From DASXVX01 sp036504075 (GTDB taxonomy: Bacteria; Bacillota; Sulfobacillia; Symbiobacteriales; Symbiobacteriaceae): DNA of 64,000 nucleotides. A program made the position numbers and the translations under genes. Of the stretch, positions 22,945 through 30,487 are shown piece by piece. Every line of letters starts with the position of its first letter. The stretch's first letter is position 1. Where the stretch lies: contig DASXVX010000007.1 in NCBI GenBank assembly GCA_036504075.1, positions 62,001 through 126,000 of the forward strand, given 5' to 3'. Under the pieces are notes generated by a model. The model was not told where the DNA came from, did not search any database, and worked only from the letters and a program-made list of their open reading frames with translations.

Positions 22945-25026
22945 ATAGAGTAGGGGCCGCCCTTTCGAGCGACGCCCCCTCGTCAAACCGGACTTGCAGT
23001 TTTCCCGCATCCGGCTTCCGCCGGTCGTAGCCCTACAACAGGGAGTGAGTCGTCGTCCCCCGTCGCCGGGGTGCAAATTTCACTTCTGCTGGGCTAAAGG
23101 GTGAGCAAGGATACCAGCCCTAGCGATTCAAAACGTTTGTTGGGAAGCACATCGGAAGCCACTCGGCTCCGGTGTGCTTTTCGCTTTAAAACCAGCGACC
23201 GCAATCGCATGCGTATCCACTGATCCAGCGTTTCGAACCGTCCTTTCATGTGTCCGTGCCGGAAGTAGTTGCCCCAACCACGAATGAGTGGATTCAGGTC
23301 CGCAATAACCTCCGGTAGTTTCTTGTGCGTCTGGCGCGGGGTAAGTTCCCGAACTCGCTCCTTGAACTTCTCCAGGGCACGCTTACGAGCCACACGGTGC
23401 TGGCGCTTAAACGTAAACCCCAGGAACTCGAAGCCTTTGCCGAAACTGGTTATGCGGGTCTTCTCCGGATGGAGCGTCAGCCGCAATTCCCCTTCGGCCA
23501 TCTGCTTCAGGAGTCCAAGTGCCGTCTTTGCCTTGTTCTGGCTCTGACAGAGCACCACCAGGTCGTCCGCATACCTTACCACCTTGTACCCCCATTTGGT
23601 GAGGGCCAGGTCCAGGCTGTGGAGGTAGATGTTCGCCAGCAGGGGGGAAATCACGCCCCCCTGCGGCGTCCCCGTGGTCTGGTGGGTCAGGTGGCCGTCG
23701 CTCATGACTCCTGCAGCCAGCCATGAATGAATCAGCCCGAGGATGCGCCCATCGGTGACCCTCGCTTTAACCTTCGCCATCAGTACCCCATGGTCCAGGG
23801 TGTCGAAATAGGACTTGAAGTCCACGTCTACCACCCAGCGAAGCCCTTGCTTGCGGTACTCCTCCACCATCGCAATCGCCGTTCGGGTCGAGTAGCCCTG
23901 ACGGAATCCGTGACTGCACGGCAGGAACTCTGCGTCAAAAATCGGCTGCAGTATCCGCCGCGTTGCCTGCTGCGCCACCCGGTCCATCACCGTGGGGATG
24001 CCCAGGGGGCGCTTGCTTCCGTCTGCCTTGTCGATAAACACCCGTCGCACTGGCGGCGGCTTATATGTCCCTTCCCGCAGTTGCTCGTGGAGCTTCTTCA
24101 GGTAGCCCTCCAGGTTTTGCTCAAACCGGTGGATGCTCACCCGATCGATTCCCGCTGCACCCTGGTTTCGCCTGACCTCTTTCCACGCCTCGTTCAGATT
24201 GCGAAGCGCATACACTTTGTCAATCAGGCTGTAGTATCGTCTCTCAGGCACCGGTATCACCTTCCCCGGCCCCTGCTCACCAGTCGTTCCGCTGCCTCCT
24301 ACCAACACGCGGCCCTGTTTTCTTCACACCGCTCCGACTGCGTGTTAGCTCTCGCAATCGCTCCTTTCGGGCGGCGCTACTCAGGTCTGGGATACCGTCC
24401 CTGCTGACCTCGCCTCGGGTTCTCCGGCTGGGTGGGGTCTCCCCACTCGGTGACGGCCATTACGTTTAAGCCCCTGTAACCGTGTGCCACTCGCAGACAT
24501 GGTCTGACTCGACTCGGCTAGGCGTCCTTTGCTCCGTCCGGTTTTCTCCTCCCGCCCGTCGCCGGGGTTCTTCGGCCCGAACATCCTCACTACTACGACG
24601 CCGTCTGACTTCTCATGGCGCTTCGCTCAGGCTTTCCCACTTGGGTTATACCGCGGCTACCTGTACCCGTTTGGGCCAGGACCCCATGAGATCTCCCTCG
24701 ATCACTTACCAAACCGTTCCTCTCCATCCCAACCCTAATCACACCCGTAGTCCCTGGGGAGCGTTTGCTCATTTGATACCCCCAGGCACCTTTCGGCAAG
24801 GGCTTCCCCGTCGTCGTGGCGGGTCGCCGGCTACGAATGCCACCTCTGGTTCACTTGCGTTTCAGGCTGGAGATTTGCCTGCAGGCCCTTCAGATTCCCC
24901 GTCGCCGGGGACACCCTGCCACGCCTGGATTGCTCCGAGGCGCCTTGTCTTCGGCTACGACACGGTAACGAGCAAAAGTGCGGTGGGATTTGAACCCACT
25001 GGCTCGGTAAGCTGCGAGGCGTACAC
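22945..25026 (-). mobile_element. Group II-C intron with intron-encoded reverse transcriptase
   Basis: Ribozyme parts on the minus strand: probable 5' end GTGTACGCC at 25026, then the domain I block GGTGTCC..GGCGAC..GGAATCTGAAG at about 24913-24886 as in class C introns. Near the 3' end is a domain V hairpin starting AGCCGGATGCGGGAAAAC with the AGC triad (about 23018-22987), and domain VI ending CCCCTACTCTAT at 22945. Domain IV holds the RT gene at 23094-24308. It sits directly downstream of a terminator stem (25032-25058), the typical class C target. Both ends are read by eye and could shift by a few bases. Confidence 0.85.
23094..24308 (-). CDS. ltrA: Group II intron reverse transcriptase/maturase
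   Basis: Up to 404 residues. RT domain from ~25 to 300 with RPLGIPTVMDRV (RT2), DVDFKSYFDTLDH (RT3), TTGTPQGGVISPLLANIYL (RT4) and catalytic YADD at 246-249 (RT5). The maturase X domain follows with GFEFLGFTF and LIRGWGNYFRHG. It ends without an HNH endonuclease, as usual for class C introns. Start is uncertain: GTG 24308 or a GTG 16 codons later after GGGGCCGGGGAAG. The frame is intact, so the element may still be mobile. Confidence 0.92.
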   Translation of the reverse strand: MLVGGSGTTGEQGPGKVIPVPERRYYSLIDKVYALRNLNEAWKEVRRNQGAAGIDRVSIHRFEQNLEGYLKKLHEQLREGTYKPPPVRRVFIDKADGSKRPLGIPTVMDRVAQQATRRILQPIFDAEFLPCSHGFRQGYSTRTAIAMVEEYRKQGLRWVVDVDFKSYFDTLDHGVLMAKVKARVTDGRILGLIHSWLAAGVMSDGHLTHQTTGTPQGGVISPLLANIYLHSLDLALTKWGYKVVRYADDLVVLCQSQNKAKTALGLLKQMAEGELRLTLHPEKTRITSFGKGFEFLGFTFKRQHRVARKRALEKFKERVRELTPRQTHKKLPEVIADLNPLIRGWGNYFRHGHMKGRFETLDQWIRMRLRSLVLKRKAHRSRVASDVLPNKRFESLGLVSLLTL

Positions 25027-25031
25027 GACAG

Positions 25032-25058
25032 AAGGCCACTGCGGGCGGCAGTGGCCTT
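25032..25058 (-). terminator. Terminator stem interrupted by the group II intron
   Basis: AAGGCCACTG / CAGTGGCCTT (25032-25041, 25049-25058) is the transcription end of the GH18 operon. On the minus strand it is followed by CTGTC, then the intron, and after the intron by TTTTCGCG, so the T-tract is split by the insertion. Confidence 0.75.
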
Positions 25059-25063
25059 CGCGG

Positions 25064-25219
25064 TTACTCCTCGTCGTTTTGCCGGTGGTCAGCACGGGTG
25101 GTTGGCCGGGGCAGCCCCTGGTTATTCAGCCGGGAAGGCGCCCGACGGCCCGGCGCCAGCATGATGCCGATGCCCCCGATTGCGAGCAGGGCCAGTACGC
25201 CGAACAGGAGCCAGGTCAA
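25064..25219 (-). CDS. Very small membrane protein
   Basis: 51 residues: one membrane segment (WLLFGVLALLAIGGIGIMLAPG, ~3-24) and a basic then acidic polar tail ending NDEE. The TTG at 25219 is preceded by AAGGAGG at 9 bases. It lies 59 bases after the GH18 gene and before the shared terminator, so it is likely co-transcribed. Function unknown. Confidence 0.55.
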   Translation of the reverse strand: MTWLLFGVLALLAIGGIGIMLAPGRRAPSRLNNQGLPRPTTRADHRQNDEE

Positions 25220-25278
25220 GGGTGGCCGCCTCCTTGCCGAACAGATTTCACGGGTAGTTTGCCCGACCGGCGGCCGGA

Positions 25279-26448
25279 CTATTTGGTGGGGTTGAGCCGG
25301 AAGGCGCCCATGCGGTTCCACCAGTCGTCCGGTTCAAAGCCCAGGCGCCAGAGCGCCACGCCCTTGAGGTTATACTGGTAGGCCAGCTTTAGTTTGGCGT
25401 CCAGGCTGCGTTCGTCGGGCCACCAGGCGACTCGGTCGCCCGACGGCGTCTTGTATGTGGCCACATTCTCGCCCGCCACCGGGTCCCACTTCACGTTGGC
25501 GCCGAATCCGGCGACGCGGGCCGCCATCGACTGAGAGCCATAGGCCTTGGCGCCGCCGCTCTTGCCGTCGGACGGCCACTCGTAACCGTAGAAGGGAATG
25601 CCCAGGACAATCTTTTGCGCGGGCATGACGCCGGTGGCGTAGCGGACGACCTTCTCCGTCCAGGGCAGCGACGCCACCGGTCCGGGCTCGCCCCCTTTCC
25701 AGTGCTCGTCGTAGACCATGATGTACATCTGGTCGATAATCGCGCCAACGGCGGCATAATCCGTCGCGCCGCCCCACCCGTCCGTGGAGTCCCGGGTCTT
25801 GGCCGCCGCGGCGATGCTGAGCGTCAGTCCGCCGGGCTTCAGCTCGCCCTTCAGGCGGCGGAGGAAGGCGGTGTAGGCATCCCGGTCTTTGGCGAGGATG
25901 TTCTCAAAATCGATCTGAATCCCGCCGGCGGCCAGATCATTGACTTTGGTCATCATCGCGGTGACGGCCTTATCCTGCACCGCCTTGTCGGTGAGAATGG
26001 CGTGGGCGGTGTCGGCGTTAAAGGTCCCGTTCGTCAGGTTGCCAAACAGCAAAATCCGCTTCTGCGGGCCGGTGAGACCCCGGACGATGGACTGGTCGGT
26101 CCCGGTCAGGTTCCCCAATGGGTCGAAGCCGTAGCCGAAAACCACGACCTGATCCATATGGTTGGAGCGGGTGCGGACCACGTCCAGAGACGTCCGGTCG
26201 TAGTCTACGTAGTAGCCGGCCACCCAAAAGCCATCAGACGGAGCCGATGTGTCCAGCGGCCGGTCCAGATACGCGCGTACCCACAAAGGATCCAGGAGAT
26301 CCGCTCCGTATGACCGATGACCGAGCCAGTAGCCGCCGGTGCCGATCGCGGCGAACAGGAAAAGCAGCAGGAGACCGGTGGCCCATCCCCAGACCGAAGG
26401 TCGCGGACGCCCACGGGCAGGTTGCGGCGACACGTAGGGCTGTGACAT
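25279..26448 (-). CDS. Membrane-anchored glycoside hydrolase family 18 protein (chitinase/spore-peptidoglycan type)
   Basis: 389 residues. N-terminal cytoplasmic tail, a single membrane segment (~23-45), then a GH18 barrel. The catalytic strand is AGGIQIDFENI, matching the DxxDxDxE pattern at its last three positions with the acid/base glutamate; IMVYDEHW and LGIPFYGYEWP are the usual later GH18 strands, and GVALWRLGFE the last. Short GH18 proteins like this in spore formers (YaaH/YdhD group) act on cortex or wall N-acetylglucosaminyl bonds. GAGGTGA lies before ATG 26448. Confidence 0.88.
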   Translation of the reverse strand: MSQPYVSPQPARGRPRPSVWGWATGLLLLFLFAAIGTGGYWLGHRSYGADLLDPLWVRAYLDRPLDTSAPSDGFWVAGYYVDYDRTSLDVVRTRSNHMDQVVVFGYGFDPLGNLTGTDQSIVRGLTGPQKRILLFGNLTNGTFNADTAHAILTDKAVQDKAVTAMMTKVNDLAAGGIQIDFENILAKDRDAYTAFLRRLKGELKPGGLTLSIAAAAKTRDSTDGWGGATDYAAVGAIIDQMYIMVYDEHWKGGEPGPVASLPWTEKVVRYATGVMPAQKIVLGIPFYGYEWPSDGKSGGAKAYGSQSMAARVAGFGANVKWDPVAGENVATYKTPSGDRVAWWPDERSLDAKLKLAYQYNLKGVALWRLGFEPDDWWNRMGAFRLNPTK

Positions 26449-26532
26449 GATTTCACCTCAGAAAAAGGCTCAAGCCGGCCTATTCGCTAAGGCGAAACCA
26501 ACATCCTCCAAGAAATTTCAGGCATTAATTAA

Positions 26533-26554
26533 GCCTCCGCCCGAAGGCGGAGGC
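26533..26554 (-). terminator. Rho-independent terminator after the holin-like membrane protein gene
   Basis: GCCTCCGCC / GGCGGAGGC with a CGAA loop, followed on the minus strand by TTAATTAATG. It lies 28 bases after the stop of the gene at 26582-26911; the remaining bases to 26448 show no gene. Confidence 0.8.
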
Positions 26555-26581
26555 TGGCAGACGAAACCGGGGAACGGGCGA

Positions 26582-26911
26582 TCAGCGAAGTTCGGTAGGC
26601 ACCACGGCATCCACCAAACCGATGATAAAGGCGGCCAGGGCGGCGCCCCACCAGGTGACCCGAATCCAGCCCGGGAACAGTGCCGACGCGAGCCAGATCA
26701 CCACCGCAGCGGCAATAAAACTGGTGAAGCCGCGCCCCTGGGGCGAAGCCCCACGGCCCAGTAGGGCCTGAGCGGCCCAGCCGAGGGCGGCAATCACGAG
26801 CGAGGCCATAAGGGCGCCCGTGAATCCGGCCACGTGTACGCCGGGAGTGATCCAGGACACGAACAAGAGCACGAGGGCAGAGACGATGAAGCGAACAATC
26901 GCGCTGAGCAT
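26582..26911 (-). CDS. Phage holin family 4 (YvlD-type) membrane protein
   Basis: 109 residues with four hydrophobic segments (about 4-20, 28-50, 62-82, 88-103): VRFIVSALVLLFVSWITPGVHVAGF and VVIWLASALFPGWIRVTWWGAALAAFIIGLVDAV. This is the pattern of YvlD/Phage_holin_4_2 proteins, chromosomal membrane proteins of unclear role, often in envelope-stress operons. ATG 26911 follows AGGAGGTGAGGG. It is divergent from rpsT. Confidence 0.82.
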   Translation of the reverse strand: MLSAIVRFIVSALVLLFVSWITPGVHVAGFTGALMASLVIAALGWAAQALLGRGASPQGRGFTSFIAAAVVIWLASALFPGWIRVTWWGAALAAFIIGLVDAVVPTELR

Positions 26912-27006
26912 AGTATCCCTCACCTCCTGATGCCTGAGCAACCAGCTGCTTTCGCTTGCAAGTAGTATGTCGCGCGACAAAACAATTATTCGGGGTGCGA
27001 TTTCCC

Positions 27007-27035
27007 TTGCGTGGCAGAATCCACCGTGCTAGAAT
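27007..27035 (+). promoter_or_regulatory. Sigma-A promoter of rpsT
   Basis: TTGCGT (27007-27012), 17-base spacer, TAGAAT (27030-27035), 22 bases before the rpsT TTG start with GGAGGTGAGG between. Confidence 0.65.
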
Positions 27036-27057
27036 AGCTTCGTTGGAGGTGAGGAAG

Positions 27058-27315
27058 TTGGCTAATATTAAGTCGGCAAAGAAGCGCGCGTTGATCGCAG
27101 TGAAGCGTACCGAGCGCAACCGGATGGTCAAGTCCAGCCTCCGGACTGCAGTTCGCAAGTTCTCCGAGGCTGTTAAGACCGAGTCGGCAGGGGAGAAGCT
27201 GAGCTTGGCCTTTAAGGCTCTGGACACAGCCGCGACGAAGGGCGTTATCCATAAGAATACCGCCAATCGCAAGAAGGCTCGTCTCGCGAAGCGCCTGAAC
27301 GCCATCGCGAAGTAA
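27058..27315 (+). CDS. rpsT: 30S ribosomal protein S20
   Basis: 85 residues, very basic, (M)ANIKSAKKRALIAVKRTERNRMVKSSLRTAVRKF...KGVIHKNTANRKKARLAKRLNAIAK, the S20 helical bundle that binds 16S rRNA. TTG start at 27058 after GGAGGTGAGGAAG; a rare start codon is known to limit S20 output in other bacteria. Its usual neighbour holA is found 2 kb away at 29314-30354 on the other strand, so the classical rpsT/holA pair has been opened by the PadR and thioesterase genes. Confidence 0.96.
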   Translation: MANIKSAKKRALIAVKRTERNRMVKSSLRTAVRKFSEAVKTESAGEKLSLAFKALDTAATKGVIHKNTANRKKARLAKRLNAIAK

Positions 27316-27333
27316 GCATAAGTTTTATGCCAC

Positions 27334-27364
27334 AAAAAAGCTCACGGGTACGTGAGCTTTTTTT
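27334..27364. terminator. Rho-independent terminator of rpsT
   Basis: AAAAAAGCTCACG / CGTGAGCTTTTTT with a GGTA loop. A long T-run follows on the plus strand and A-run symmetry makes it able to work in both directions. Confidence 0.9.
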
Positions 27365-27436
27365 GTTATGTCCGGAAACCAGACCCATTCACTCTTGACA
27401 GCCGCCGGTCATTGCTTAACAATATACCTTGTAGTG

Positions 27437-27448
27437 CAAGATATCTTG
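27437..27448. promoter_or_regulatory. Probable PadR operator, perfect palindrome CAAGATATCTTG
   Basis: A perfect 12-base palindrome (extended TG..TA at both sides) lies 19 bases upstream of the PadR start and downstream of a TTGACA (27395-27400) with AACAAT 17 bases later. Position near the expected transcription start fits autorepression, as known for many PadR proteins. Confidence 0.55.
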
Positions 27449-27467
27449 TAAACAAGGGGGTCTGGTT

Positions 27468-27830
27468 GTGGAAGCTTGGGATACCCAACTCCGCAAAGGC
27501 GGGCTGGAACTGGCCGTGCTCGTGCTCCTCTCCCGCCACCGCATGTACGGTCTGGAACTGATCGGCCACCTGTCAGAAGCCGGCTTCGCCGTCAGTGAAG
27601 GCACGATCTATCCGCTGTTAAGCCGCCTGGCCGGTCAAGGTGCCATCGCCGCCGAGTGGGTCACGGGCGACTCCGGGCACCCGCGCAAGTACTACCGTCT
27701 GACCGGCCCCGGCGCCGAACAGGCCACCCAGATGACCCGCCAGTGGACCGATTTCGCGACGGCCATGAATGCGTTGATTCAGACCACCCGCTTCGGGGCC
27801 GACCACCCACTGACCGGGAAGGAGGCATAG
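27468..27830 (+). CDS. PadR family transcriptional regulator
   Basis: 120 residues. Winged-helix PadR domain over residues ~8-85: LRKGGLELAVLVLLSRHRMYGLELIGHLSEAGFAVSEGTIYPLLSRLAGQGAIAAEW with the recognition helix SEGTIYPLLSRL, then the wing GHPRKYYRLT. Short C-terminal helix for dimerisation. GTG start 27468 with AAGGGGG. The stop is followed immediately (gap of 2 bases) by the membrane protein gene at 27833, a typical PadR/DUF1700-like pair. Confidence 0.93.
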   Translation: MEAWDTQLRKGGLELAVLVLLSRHRMYGLELIGHLSEAGFAVSEGTIYPLLSRLAGQGAIAAEWVTGDSGHPRKYYRLTGPGAEQATQMTRQWTDFATAMNALIQTTRFGADHPLTGKEA

Positions 27831-27832
27831 CC

Positions 27833-28771
27833 ATGTTGTTGCAACGGGAATCGCAGGTCCTCGTCCGGGAGTTTAACCGGCGGCTGCGGGCGGCCCTGCG
27901 CCACGCGCCGAACTACATGCGCGTCGAGGCGGGCCTCGAAGTCGAAAGCCACGTGATCGACGTGCTGGGCTGCCGCACGTCGGCGCTGCCGGAACCAGAA
28001 CAGGTGGCCGAAATCCTGCGGGGCTTCGGCTCCCCGGAGGAGTACGCCACCGCCATCATGAGCCAGCTCCCAGCCGTGGCACGCGCGTCGGTGGGTTCTG
28101 GGGTCCGGGAAGTGTCGATGGCGGCAGAAGACCTGGCCAGAGGCACCGGCCACGTGCTGGCGGCTGCGGCCCGAAACGGTTTCCACCTGGTCGCAACGGT
28201 TGCCGGGCGCCTGTGGCAGGGGGCCTGCTGGGTCTGGCGGTTCCTGGACCGGCTGGGGGAACGGCTGCGTGGTCCGGCGGCGGAGACCCGGGCTTGGCTC
28301 CGTACCGAGCTCCGGGCCGGTGGCCGGGCGGCCGGCTGGGCCCTCGCGAGTACTGGCAGGGCGGCCCGCTGGGTCCTCGCGAGTACTGGCCGGCTGGGCC
28401 GTGGGGCCTGGCCGGTGCTTACCGCCGGAGTGAGGCTGCTGGGCCGGGTCCTGCGCTGGACGCTGCGGGCGGCCCTGACGGCAGCCCTTGGCCTGCTGGC
28501 GTTAGCGGCGTTCGGCGTGGCGGCCTTTGCTGCGTGGGCGCCCGATGTCGCCGGCTGGTGGGTGGCCATGTTGAACGCAGTGGTGGCACAACAACTGGCC
28601 GATTTGCGAGAGCACACCGTGGCGGGCTTCGACCCGGCGACCCAGACCGCGTTCTCTCGGGTCGGGGTCGCCGTGGTGGGCGGCGCGCTGGTCGCGGGCC
28701 TCCTCTTCTCGGCCCTGGTGGCCTTCCTGGTCTGGAACGGCCGGCGCCGGCGGGGCAGCGTGGCCGGTTAA
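27833..28771 (+). CDS. PadR-partner membrane protein with N-terminal HAAS-like domain
   Basis: 312 residues. The first ~85 (REFNRRLRAALRHAPNYMRVEAGLEVESHVIDVLGC...EQVAEILRGFGSPEEYATAIMSQL) match the helical HAAS/DUF1700-like domain found next to PadR genes. The middle is amphipathic and Trp/Arg/Gly rich with an internal repeat (GWALASTGRAA, RWVLASTGRLG). Two or three membrane segments close the protein (~205-240, 278-300). AAGGAGG before ATG 27833. Such pairs often respond to membrane or drug stress; the target here is unknown. Confidence 0.82.
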   Translation: MLLQRESQVLVREFNRRLRAALRHAPNYMRVEAGLEVESHVIDVLGCRTSALPEPEQVAEILRGFGSPEEYATAIMSQLPAVARASVGSGVREVSMAAEDLARGTGHVLAAAARNGFHLVATVAGRLWQGACWVWRFLDRLGERLRGPAAETRAWLRTELRAGGRAAGWALASTGRAARWVLASTGRLGRGAWPVLTAGVRLLGRVLRWTLRAALTAALGLLALAAFGVAAFAAWAPDVAGWWVAMLNAVVAQQLADLREHTVAGFDPATQTAFSRVGVAVVGGALVAGLLFSALVAFLVWNGRRRRGSVAG

Positions 28772-28785
28772 GCCGCAAACGTGAA

Positions 28786-28816
28786 GCGAGGCAGCGGTGT
28801 GCTGCCTCGCTCTTTT
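28786..28816 (+). terminator. Rho-independent terminator of the PadR operon
   Basis: GCGAGGCAGC / GCTGCCTCGC (28786-28795, 28801-28810), loop GGTGT, followed by TCTTTT. Confidence 0.88.
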
Positions 28817-28869
28817 GCGCCGGGTCACAGGGCAAATCCGCCAGGGTCACGGGGGGCGCACGGAAGGGT

Positions 28870-29265
28870 TCACTGGGCAAACAGCCGCCGCAGGGCTTCC
28901 GGCGCTTCCACGCCTTTGCGCGCGGTGATATCCATCGTCACGCTGGTAACCAGTGCGTCGGCGCACAGCTCGCCGTGCTGGTTGAAGATCTCCTCCTTGA
29001 GCACATAGCTGGTCCGGCCCATGCGCTCGGGACGCGTCTTGATCGTCAGGCGGTCCCCTTGCCGGCATTCCTTGCGGTAGTTGATGTTAATGTTAACCGT
29101 CACGGTCTGAATACCCATCTGGGTGAACACGTCGTAATGCAGGCCGGCGGTTTCGTACCACTCTTCCCGGCCCCACTCGAAGTACTCCAGGTATTTGGCG
29201 TTGTTTACATGACCGTTGACGTCAATTTCGGTTGAGCGCACGACAATCTCCAGCAGCGCTTCCAC
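28870..29265 (-). CDS. 4-hydroxybenzoyl-CoA thioesterase-type acyl-CoA thioesterase
   Basis: 131-residue hotdog-fold protein. RSTEIDVNGHVNNAKYLEYFEWGREEWYE holds the 4HBT signature (D-x-N-G-H-V-N-N-x-x-Y), where the aspartate is catalytic; VNININYRKECRQGDRLTIKTRPERMGRTSYVLKEEI follows. Such enzymes hydrolyse short to medium acyl-CoAs. The GTG at 29265 is preferred (AGGAGG at 9 bases); TTG 29271 is an alternative only 3 bases from the same site. It follows holA on the same strand. Confidence 0.88.
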   Translation of the reverse strand: MEALLEIVVRSTEIDVNGHVNNAKYLEYFEWGREEWYETAGLHYDVFTQMGIQTVTVNININYRKECRQGDRLTIKTRPERMGRTSYVLKEEIFNQHGELCADALVTSVTMDITARKGVEAPEALRRLFAQ

Positions 29266-29313
29266 TTCCAAGGTCCTCCTTCCACGGGCCTCCTTGTGGC
29301 TTTGTGCAGTCTC

Positions 29314-30354
29314 TCAGGGCATCAGCTCGACCACCAGGGCCTGGAGCGTAAGCTCGGGGTCGAAGCCGGACTTGATGGCCAGGTCGGCCTCCAGCAGCTT
29401 CTCCAGGGCCTCTATGATGTCGGCCCGCGGGTAGTTACGGACATGGCCGACCATCTTCCCGTAGGGAAAGGGGTGCATTTTGGCCAGGACTGGACCTTCT
29501 TGGTTGCTGACACCCCTGGACACCAACGCCTTGATCGTCAGGATCTGTCGGAAGCGATTCGTCAATGCCGTTAATACTTGCAACGGGTGGTCGACCTGAC
29601 GCAGCACCCGGGCGAGCAGTATCAGCGCCTTCGGGCGCTCCTTCAGCATGACCGCCTCGGTCAGGCGAAAGATCTCGGTTTCAGCCACGCCGCCGACCGC
29701 CGTGTCCACGTCGGTGACCTGGATTTGCTTGCTGTCCCCCACGTACAGGCTCAACTTCTGCAGTTCGGAGTCGATGAACCGCAGGTCCGGGCCGACCTTC
29801 TCCACCAGCAGGCGAGCCGCCGAGTCGACCAGCTTTTTGCCGTAGCTGGTGGACCGCTGCTGTGCCCACATGAGCGCATCTTCGGGCTTCAGGGGCTTGC
29901 ACTCCACCGCCCCGCCCGTGGCCAACAGCGCCTTCGTGACTTTCTTGCGGCTGTCGACAGTCTCACCGGCCAGCATGACCAGGACCGTCGATGGCACCGG
30001 CGCCTTCAGGTACGCGAGCAGCGCGTCTTCGGCGCCGCCCGTCTTCTCCTCGACTTCCTCGCCGGTCTCCTCCTGCTTCTTCCGGGCCGGGGCGAACACC
30101 GGGCAGTCTCTGACGACCACCAGGCGCTGGGCGGCAAAGAACGGCTGCGTCTGGGCCACGCTTAACGCCTGCTGAAGCTGGTCGTTCCCCGGATCAAAGA
30201 CGTGGTAGTTAAAATCGGCCGTCTCCGACTGGACCGCTTTCTGACGGATCGCAGTCAGCAGCTCCTCTTCCAGAAACGGCTCGCCGCCGTAAAGGAGATA
30301 AACCGGGCGTAGCTTCCCGGCTTTAACTTCCGTTGTCGCTTCGTAGGTGTTCAC
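29314..30354 (-). CDS. holA: DNA polymerase III subunit delta
   Basis: 346 residues. The clamp-loader delta subunit with the typical start AGKLRPVYLLYGGEPFLEEELLTAIRQK (residues 13-40), a DVDTAVGGVAETEIFRLTEAVMLKERPKALILLARVL stretch in the middle and a helical C-terminal domain (HPLQVLTALTNRFRQIL). It opens the sliding clamp during replication. A small acidic insertion (KKQEETGEEVEEKTGGAED) sits near residue 130. GTG at 30354, GGAGGGA upstream; divergent from the phosphatase-like gene. Confidence 0.92.
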   Translation of the reverse strand: MNTYEATTEVKAGKLRPVYLLYGGEPFLEEELLTAIRQKAVQSETADFNYHVFDPGNDQLQQALSVAQTQPFFAAQRLVVVRDCPVFAPARKKQEETGEEVEEKTGGAEDALLAYLKAPVPSTVLVMLAGETVDSRKKVTKALLATGGAVECKPLKPEDALMWAQQRSTSYGKKLVDSAARLLVEKVGPDLRFIDSELQKLSLYVGDSKQIQVTDVDTAVGGVAETEIFRLTEAVMLKERPKALILLARVLRQVDHPLQVLTALTNRFRQILTIKALVSRGVSNQEGPVLAKMHPFPYGKMVGHVRNYPRADIIEALEKLLEADLAIKSGFDPELTLQALVVELMP

Positions 30355-30487
30355 CTGGAGCCATCCCTCCCTCCCGGGTCTCCAACTTAGGTTCTGCTTG
30401 GTTCCTTCGACTCCTGCAGGACTGCCGGGCGGCGGAACCGAATTTGTCCGTGTTCCCGTCCAATTGCGTTGCCAGGGGGTCCTGCTT

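Noticed and set aside
24985..25000. T-arm-like segment GGTTCAAATCC suggesting a tRNA
   Set aside because: No acceptor, D-arm or anticodon partner fits around it, and it lies in domain I of the group II intron at the place of a known paired element.
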